In this document: positions 57,055-64,000 of the stretch, piece after piece
How positions within the stretch are numbered: the first letter of the stretch is position 1
How the letters are laid out: every line of letters starts with the position of its first letter
DNA from: Chrysemys picta bellii
Lineage: Eukaryota; Chordata; Testudines; Emydidae
Reading direction: 5' to 3'
NCBI RefSeq assembly: GCF_011386835.1
Contig: NC_088795.1
Span: forward strand, 13,001,441 to 13,065,440
DNA length: 64,000 nt
Position numbers and translations under genes: made by a program
Notes under the pieces: generated by a model
Told to the model about the DNA's origin: nothing
Databases searched by the model: none
The model's input: the letters and a program-made list of their open reading frames with translations, nothing else

Positions 57055-57277
57055 CAGGGCTGGCTCCAGGGTTTTGGCCGCCCCAAGCAGCCAAAAAACA
57101 AAACAAAACAAGCCGCGATCGCGATCTGCGGTGGCAATTCGGCAGGAGGTCCTTCGCTCTGAGCAGGAGTGAGGGACCGTCCGCCGAATTGCCGCTGAAC
57201 AGCTGGACGTGCCGCCCCTCTCTGAAGTGGCCGCCCCAAGCACCTGCTTGGTAAGCTGGTGCCTGGAGCCGGCCCTG
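57055..57277. mobile_element. Non-autonomous hAT (223 bp)
   Basis: CAGGGCTGGCTCCAGGGTTT and CCTGGAGCCGGCCCTG form inverted ends. A perfect 8-bp duplication AATCAAAA is at 57047-57054 and 57278-57285. The interior CCGCCCCAAGCA words link it to 2357-2658 and 6935-7208. Confidence 0.94.
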
Positions 57278-57492
57278 AATCAAAAGCCCACAAACCATGC
57301 AAAATTCGATGATATATTTGAAAATCTGGCTAATGATTACAATGTGGAAATAAAAAGGAGGGATGTTAGTAGGGGCTCCATCCAAACACCTTCACCCCTC
57401 CCATGGATTTCTGAGAGAGTTTTGGGTGCACTAGGAATGCAGGATCGGGCCCTAGATGTGTTTGCATTTATCCCATTTTAATATGTTTTTTG

Positions 57493-59170
57493 GCAGCGTG
57501 ATGGGGTGTACCAGGCCCTTTGAGGTTCCCTGCTAGAAGCTTTGCATTCCTACCACACCCCACCCGAGACAAGGAGCATGAAGGTGGGTCCTAGGGTGAC
57601 CAGGTGTCCGGTCGAAAAGAGACTCTGGCGGCTCCGGTAAGCACTGCTGACTGTGCTCTTAAAAGTCCCGTCAGCGGTGCTGCGGCACTAAGGCAGGCTA
57701 GTCCCTACCTGTTCTTACATGGCATTGCGCCCCGGAAGTGGCCAGCAGGTCTGGCTCCTGGGCAGGGGGGGTGAGGGTGGGAGTGGGCATGGGGCTTCGT
57801 GCACTGCCCCCACCCCGAGCACCGGTTCCTCAGGAGCTGCGGGGGGGAGGGCGGTGTCTGCGGGCGAGAGCCTCCTCGCCACCCTGCCTGCCTAGGACTC
57901 AGACCTGCTGGCTGTTTCCGGGCGCAGGCAGCGTGGTTCCAGGACAGGCAGGCAGCCTGCCTTAGCCTCCCCGTTGCGCAACTGACCGGGAGCCGCCTGA
58001 GGTAAGCCCACACCCCAACCCCCTGCCTCAGCCCTGAACCCTCTCCCCAAACCTCTCATCCCTGGCCCCTCCCCAGAGCCCGCACCCCCAGCCCAGAGCC
58101 CTCACCCCCTACACGCCAACCCTCTGCCTCAACCTGCAGCCCTATCCCGCGCTCCAATTCCTACGGCCCCACCTCCCAGCCTGGAGCCCCCTCCTCCACC
58201 CCAAACCACTCATCCCCACCCCCAGCCGGATCCCTCACCCCCTCCTGCACCCCAACTCCCTGCCCCAGCCCGGAGCCCCCTCCCTCACCCTGAACTGGTC
58301 ATTTCTGGCCCCACCCCAGAGCCTGCACCCCCACTTAGAGCCCTCACCCCCTCCCACACCCCTGCCCCAACCCAGTGAAAGTGAGTGAGGGTGGGGGAGA
58401 GCAAGTCACCGAGGGAGGGGGGAAGGTAGTGAGCAGAGGCTGGGATCTCAGGAAAGGGTCGGGACAGGAGCAGGGCTAGAGTGTTTGGTTTTGTGCGACT
58501 AGGAAGTTGGCAACCCTGGTGAGTCCTCCAGCCCTGCCTAGAATGACTGCAGGGAAGCAGCCAGTCAGAGCCCTCCAGACTCAGTTAAACGGAGCTGCAG
58601 GGGCTGAGCAGGTCAGTTCCTGGCTGGGCAAGACTGGCAGACTGTGGAACTCTCCAGGCAGAGAGGCCTGGGAGAGACCCTGCTCAAACAGGGAAGAGAT
58701 GGAGAGAGAACCCCAAGACTGTAACGCTAAGGTAGTGAGTGAAGGGGATGGGATGGAGTGGGAAACAGCCCAGGGAATGTAGCAGTAGCTATGAACGGTA
58801 GTAGTAGGTGGCTGCTGTTCATGGGGTCCCTGGATTGGGACCTGAAGTATTGGGTGGGCCTGGGTCTCTCCACCAGCCAGTGGGGAAGTGGCCTAAGTCT
58901 TGAAAAGTGGACAAGACTCCTTTCTGAAAGCCTGAGAAAAGGCCTGGAATTTAAATGGGCCCAGAGACAGGACTGAAGACTCTGGTGAGGGCCAACCATT
59001 TGTTGAATTTTGTTACCCCAGGAGTGGTTCATCCATTCATCTATTAGTTGTGGACTTAGCTGGAGGGCTGAGCCACTGTAGACCCATGTAGGGAGGTCAA
59101 CAACCTATAGGAGGTGCCAGAACCAAGAAAAGATTGCAGTACCACACCCAGTTGACAGGAGGCACTCATG
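57493..59170 (+). repeat. Unclassified dispersed repeat, copy 2, split by a hAT
   Basis: Starting GATGGGGTGTACCAGGCCC, the repeat resumes beyond the hAT (CTCCAGCCCTGCCTAGAATG) and continues with TGTAACGCTAAGGTAGTGAG, CTGCTGTTCATGGGGTCCCT and CCACCAGCCAGTGGGGAAG. It ends with the block shared with 1114-1290 (GGCTGAGCCACTG, AGGTCAACAACCTATAGG). I recall this as a turtle repeat, possibly LTR-related, but the class is not proven. No protein is encoded. Confidence 0.7.
57592..58518. mobile_element. Non-autonomous hAT (927 bp)
   Basis: The element starts TAGGGTGACCAGGTGTCCGG and ends GGAAGTTGGCAACCCTG. The flanks GTGGGTCC (57584-57591) and GTGAGTCC (58519-58526) are an 8-bp duplication with one mismatch. 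The right half is a run of CCCCAGCCC-type words followed by GTGAAAGTGAGTGAGG, identical in style to the truncated copy at 886-1113. Confidence 0.9.
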
Positions 59171-60009
59171 AGAGGTGTGTGTTCCCAGTCACAGGCAGAT
59201 TTATTTTAGACCTTTTCCCTGCAGTGTCCTGCTGAATTGTTCCTGTGTAACACACAGTATAAGCCATTACATTCTTCTGATGGTTCTCCTCTGCAGTATA
59301 TCTTCTTCCATCTCTGTTTTTTAGATCCATTCCTACCAGCAGACAGATGCTGGGCTCCATCAACCACCTATTCAGATCAATAGAAGATTTGGACATGGAA
59401 AACTGTGAGATTTGGCCTGTTATTTTATGTGATTAACAGTGCTCTGTTTAAAAGGCTTATGTTGGAATCAAGCTTCTCTCATTAAAGATCATGCCTAATG
59501 AATGGTTTTGAAGGCTGGTCAATTTTCAAAAAGAAAAAATATCTCCAACAGTAGCATTGCCATTTTTGCATTAAAATGACCTGGGACCTGATCCTGCCTG
59601 CACAGAGGTCAGTGGGAGTTTCAACAGGATCCTCCATTCCTCGCGCACCTAAAATCCTTAGTAGGGGCTTTGGATGCACGAGGAATGCAGGATTTGGCTT
59701 AAAGATGAGGACAAGTAGTAAACTGTGTGTCTGGGTTCAAACTTTCCAAAAGTACCAGGGTTTGGATTCTGGCCATCTCTATTGCAAAAAAGGATTTTAA
59801 AATAAAATATAAAGAAGTGCAGGTTTCATCAGGGTTTGTTACATTGCTGACGCATACAGAGCTCAAATTCAAGTATAGAGGTGTCAGTGTGCTATTCTGG
59901 GCCATGCAATACCTGCCTTATTCACTAACTCTACCGTAATCTCATTGAAATTGATGGAGTACCAACTGGTGCAAGATTTGAACCTAGCACTCTAAGGCAC
60001 CTGCACAAA
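59171..60009. other. Unique-looking sequence with one palindromic repeat
   Basis: Only the repeat at 59578-59700 is recognised. Confidence 0.4.
59578..59700. repeat. Ancient palindromic repeat, composite
   Basis: GACCTGATCCTGCCTGCACA, AGGTCAGTGGGAGTTTCAAC and AGGATCCTCC form one pair. TTCCTCGCGCACC(T)AAAATC and GCACGAGGAATGCAGGATTT form a second inverted pair. Confidence 0.6.
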
Positions 60010-61195
60010 TTATATAGGTATAGAACTGATGAGTCGTACAATGAAACTGTGGGATACTGTCATTGATAAGAGACTAAGAAGTCAAGTAGATATTAGTGCA
60101 AATCAACATGGCTTCATGTCAGAAAGGTCGATAACAGATGCTGTTTTTGCACTGAGGTAGTTAATGGAAAAGCTTAGAGAGAAAATGAACAATATTCACA
60201 TGGTGTTCATTGATCTGGAAAAAGCCTTTGAGTTCCAAGAGAAGTCATCCGATGGTGCATGAAGGATAAAATGGCATGAGAACTTTTTGTTCAAACCAGG
60301 TATGTAGATGCAACGTGAATAGTCAGAACGTCTAGTGGAGAAACAGATGAACTGTTGATAAAGGTGGAAGCGCATCAGGGATCAGCACTGAGCCCTTTCT
60401 TGTTTAACCTCCTCCTGGATACCCTCACAAGGAACACATAAAAGGAGGCACCTTGGTGCATGCTGTTTGGAGATGATACTCTATTAGTCAGGAGAAAGAT
60501 CGTCTAGAAGAGGATCTTGATAAATGGAGAGCTCGATTGGAGAGAGATGGACTCAAAATAAGCAGAGGATACAGTATGTAATTTTAGTAATGTGTACACT
60601 CAAGAATTATCGTTGAATCTAGATGTACAGATAATACTGAAAACACACAGTTTCCAGAGTCTGGGTTTTGGAAAATGCAGAATGAAGGACTAAATTAGAG
60701 CTAGGGTAATAAAATGCCTGGCTCAAATGGAGAGAAATTAATGGTATAGTCTGTGATCGGAAAATACCAGTAAGATTAAAAAGGAAAGTCTATAAAACAG
60801 TGGTTCATCCTATTTTAATGTATGAAGCTGAGTGTTTGGCAGCAAAGAGGAAACATAAGCAAATTATCTGTTCCACAGATATGTGGTTGTTGAGATGGAT
60901 GAGTGATGTAAGCAGGAAAGACCACATAAGGAATGTGTATGTTAGAGAGATCCTTCAAAGTAACATCCATAATGGAAAAAATGAGGGAGTGCAGACTCGA
61001 TGGTTTGCTCATGTAAAGCGAAGTCCTGACAACTGTCTGGATAAGAGAGTCCAACAGACCAAGACTGAAGGAAAAAAGGCAGAGACCAACACAAGAACAA
61101 CTGGTGGAATGTCATAACAGAAGACATATTAGAATGTGGTGTGATAGAGGAAATGGTATTGAACAGGACACTTTGGAGGGAGAAGACTTATAGAG
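60010..61195 (+). mobile_element. RTE-clade LINE fragment
   Basis: RT codons are spread over changing frames: ANQHGFMSERSITDAVFALR, HMVFIDLEKAFE, QGSALSPFLFNLLLDTL, then CMLFGDDTLLV (about 60460-60490) and, from 60800, VHPILMYEAECLAAKRKHKQ, MWLLRWMSDVSRKDHIRN, VREILQ and RWFAHVKRSPDNCLD. The FIDLEKAF, HQGSALSP, FGDD and C-terminal RWMS/RWFxHV sets are typical of RTE/BovB-like RTs. The endonuclease lies upstream of what is preserved. Several frameshifts and stops make it inactive. Confidence 0.82.
60800..61117 (+). pseudogene. RTE reverse transcriptase, C-terminal part
   Basis: One frame stays open for about 105 codons. It starts in VHPILMYEAECLAAK, passes MWLLRWMSDVSRKDHIRN and GVQTRWFAHVKRSPDNCL, and stops at 61115. 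This is the conserved tail after the RT domain. It is a remnant, not a functional gene. Confidence 0.82.
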
Positions 61196-61440
61196 CAAAC
61201 CCCCATTTAATGGGATTATCATGAAGAAGAAAGCTAAAAGGGTCTGCAGGAGCTCTTTTCTTGTGCTCCTGCAAGGGGCTGGGCATAATCCTGTTGGAGA
61301 GCATAGACAATGCTAGCAGTGCTAGTCTCCCAAAAGAAGACAGAGGCAGCGAGGCTAATGCTAGGCCATGCTGGTCAGCAATACTGGCTGACACCGCAGA
61401 GAGCTTACATTCCTGGGCCTGAAATTTGAGCTGCACTTAA

Positions 61441-61545
61441 CACACACGGCCAGATCCTGAGCTGGTGTAAAGTGGCATGGGTACTTTCAAGACAATGGAG
61501 CAATGTAGATTTCTACCAGCTCAAGAGCTGGCCCATAGTTTGCTT
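61441..61545. repeat. Ancient palindromic repeat, both arms
   Basis: GGCCAGATCCTGAGCTGGTG at the left pairs with ACCAGCTCAAGAGCTGGCCC at the right around CAAGACAATGGAGC. It is the same group as 31604-31692. Confidence 0.75.
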
Positions 61546-61798
61546 AAATTATTCAAAATCACTGGCAAATGGGTGAGTTATTACTCATTTTGTGGTAGCA
61601 CTAGAACACTGCACTGATGTTGGGAGTTTCAAAGAAGTCTAAGGGAGGGAGCTAGGTGCCCAGCTCCCATTGAATTTCAGAGGGGTTTGGGAGCCTAATT
61701 CACAAGGGCTCTCCTGAAAATCTTAGCCTAAAATATCTGAATTTGAGTTGCAAAAATGAAGGTGTGGGTCATGATTCCCATCTTTTAAAATATTTCAT

Positions 61799-61819
61799 GG
61801 AGAGAGAGAGAGAGAGAGA
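61799..61819. repeat. (GA)n microsatellite
   Basis: Ten tandem GA units. Confidence 0.9.
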
Positions 61820-62693
61820 CACTCCTCCTTGCATCTAAAATTTCTGTCCGGTGGCTTCATTTGAACTAAACGCTTGCGAATGTCTCCCAAATTGTGGTGC
61901 AGAACCCCTGAGGAAAGGCTGTGTGTGTTTGTGCAATGCCGGATGATGTTAATCTAAGTACACCCAGTCAGTCGGTTGGTCAGTCAGTCACTGGGGGATA
62001 GACATGGTTTTGATTTAAATGTGAGATTGTTTTGAAATGTATGTAGGTCAGGGCTAACGGGATAGATTGTATCTGTAAAGGTGCCGAGAATGATTAATTT
62101 CCCTGGACAGAATTCTAGGGGTTGTTAATGTGTGTACAAGTAAAGCTGCACACTTCTCGTTTGTGATGGACTCAGATGTCAGACAGTCTGCCCATAGGGG
62201 AAATTTATCCTGGCAGTTGCTGAAAGGGGAGCTCTTGTGAACTGGCACCAGCTGGAGCATTTAAACAAATTTTTCTCTTTTTTTTGGTCATTTTGGGTGG
62301 TTTTTCAAGAATGGTTTATTTACATTTCTTTCTGTGTTCTTTATCTGCATCAGCAAGAGCCAATTCTCTCACATGGCTGCTAGACAATAAATAGAACGTG
62401 TATGCATCTCCTTCCATAGGCACAAACTAACAATGCATGTTGTGTTCCTGCTCATTACTATAAAGTGAGACCTGTTGTAAGTGACAACCCGCAGGACCAG
62501 TTGCCTAGTAGAGGTGGTTTCTCACTTATACTAGGAACTTTGATACTTTAAAGTTGTTGGATAACATGGGGTGGGCCTTCCACTGGAGGTGAGTTCTAGT
62601 GAAGCTTTCACTTGGGGTGGGCTGAGAATCTTGAATTAGAGCCTCCTTAAAGCTCAATGGCTAGATTGTATGGCAAGCGGGCGAATCTGAGCA

Positions 62694-62707
62694 CCCCCCC
62701 CCCCCCC
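62694..62707. repeat. C-run (14 bp)
   Basis: Uninterrupted C tract. Confidence 0.9.
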
Positions 62708-64000
62708 ATCTCACAGAGGAACAGTGAGGAGGCTGCGTCTTTGCACTGGGTGTCTTAGGAGTGCACATAGGATTTGCAGTCTGCTGCATGCATCCATTAA
62801 AATTTCATAGATTGCTCCCCATGGTGCACTGCCCCACTCTGAGCTGGAGCTGGGGGCTTGTAGCCTTGCCTCTTCTCCCACTCTTCTGTCCTCTTTTCTG
62901 TAACCTGCTCCCCAAGGAAGACCAAGAGCAAGCAGGTCCCCTTGCTCCCAAGAGCACAGGGACTGCTATTTGGGAGGCCTACAGAGGTGCACAAGGGCCA
63001 TTATAATCTGGCTCCTAGATGGTTTAGTTGTTTGTTTGAATTGATCTTGGTGGTGGTCCAGCTGGGAATTTTGGATCTGAACTACCTCTGAGTTCTACAG
63101 GGCTCCAATCCAGTGTGTTCTGATTTAGATGCATATATACTTTTGTGGTAACTAACAAAGAACCTGCACTGCTCAATTGTTACCAGGTTTGCTCTTATAA
63201 CCTCTTCCGCCTACCCATATATTTTTGCCCAAGACCTTAGATCTGCTTAAACTGTCCATCCCTGCCACATAGCTCTTTTATGCCTCGTATGGTGACTGGC
63301 ACAATAGGACCCTGTCTGTAGGCCCTGTTATAATAAATTAAAAGTTCTATTGTACTATTAGCATTTATAGTATTTGTAAGATTCCAGCCCCATGGCATAC
63401 ATGGGTTTTAATGAAATCTCATTAACCACATCAAGTATGTAAGCATGAAACCCTCCCATCCCTGTGATTTTCACATGTCAGCATTCATTGTTTTGTAGAC
63501 AGATAAGCACACAAGCTTCTAACTTGGTATGTATGAGGTTATCAGTGATGGACAGTGCAAAGTTTGGAGAAAAAATTGGTTGTGGAAAAAGCAATGAAGT
63601 GATTTAGAGTGACATAGTGCAATACATTTTTGAGAATGATATCAGTATGCATTGTTAGATAGACCCACGTACCAGCAGATATCTGAAACAAGCCTAAGTT
63701 GGTTCATTTCAATTACCAGATATTTGTGAACCTTTCTTGATTCACCTAGAGAATGGTTCTCAACCTGGGATTGTGGCTCCAGGGCAGTTGCAAACAGGTG
63801 CTTAGCTTGCAACCAACCTGTCTTTCCTGTTATGTTCATTGCATACAAAGAGAAGTTAGGTAAAAACATAACATTCTCTTTCTGGAAGGTTTGCGGTGTT
63901 AAACGACTTGATTTCTTAGAATTCAGAACCTTCACACACAAGAACCAAAAACACAGAGAGAAGTGAGCTGCTCCCTAAATTGAGAGGCACAACTGACCCC

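Larger units (their letters stand above)
61546..64000. other. Unique-looking sequence with microsatellites
   Basis: A (GA)n tract is at 61799-61819, and a palindromic-group copy (AGGGAGCTAGGTGCCCAGCTCC, CATTGAATTTCAGAGGG) at about 61640-61725. GTCAGTCGGTTGGTCAGTCAGTCA is at 61969-61992, and a C-run at 62694-62707. No gene is recognised to the end of the window. Confidence 0.45.

Noticed and set aside
1..64000. CRISPR array or bacterial operon
   Set aside because: No regularly spaced identical repeats and no prokaryote-like gene packing anywhere; the window is vertebrate-like.

Overview
The window reads as non-coding nuclear DNA of a sauropsid vertebrate, most likely a turtle. I infer this from the repeats: several truncated CR1 LINEs, two tRNA-derived SINEs of the tortoise type, many short hAT transposons, a Penelope-like element, a DIRS-type fragment, an RTE-type LINE and a two-gene PIF/Harbinger transposon. 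I recognise no host protein-coding exon, rRNA, tRNA gene, CRISPR array or bacterial-style operon. The open frames longer than about 100 codons with recognisable similarity are all reverse transcriptase or transposase pieces, and the sequence between repeats is AT-rich and looks intronic or intergenic.

Layout. 1-4.6 kb: a strong hairpin, hAT pieces, a decayed DIRS RT/RNase H, and an LTR on the minus strand. 4.6-12.6 kb: mostly unique sequence with small hAT, MIR and CR1/L3 remnants. 12.6-16.4 kb: an L2-like LINE fragment, a second LINE with an intact YADD motif next to it, a GC-rich hAT, and the 3' part of a Penelope-like element with a GIY-YIG endonuclease domain. 16.4-31 kb: three minus-strand CR1 copies; SINEs lie inside one and beside another, and a hAT lies in the third. 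31-45 kb: unique sequence with a complete solo LTR, a ~690-bp imperfect palindrome, and small MITEs. 45.4-50.0 kb: a plus-strand CR1 split by a 1354-bp solo LTR and a 919-bp hAT. 51.1-54.9 kb: a nearly full-length Harbinger element. 55-64 kb: MIR, hATs, an unclassified repeat split by a hAT, and an RTE fragment.

The best-supported boundaries come from target-site duplications read directly from the sequence. Nine hAT elements have 8-bp duplications (seven exact, two with one mismatch). The two solo LTRs have 5-bp (exact) and 4-bp (one mismatch) duplications, and the Harbinger has a 3-bp one. These give a relative order of insertion at several nests.

None of the coding elements looks autonomous now. 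The CR1 RT has Asp-to-Asn in its FADD box, the Penelope endonuclease has a one-base deletion, and both Harbinger genes carry stops and frameshifts, although the transposase DDE core is readable in one frame. I found no convincing undescribed multi-gene system. The most unusual structures are the palindrome at 43.4-44.1 kb, a group of short palindromes sharing a motif close to TGAAGTCAATGG, and the nested insertions.
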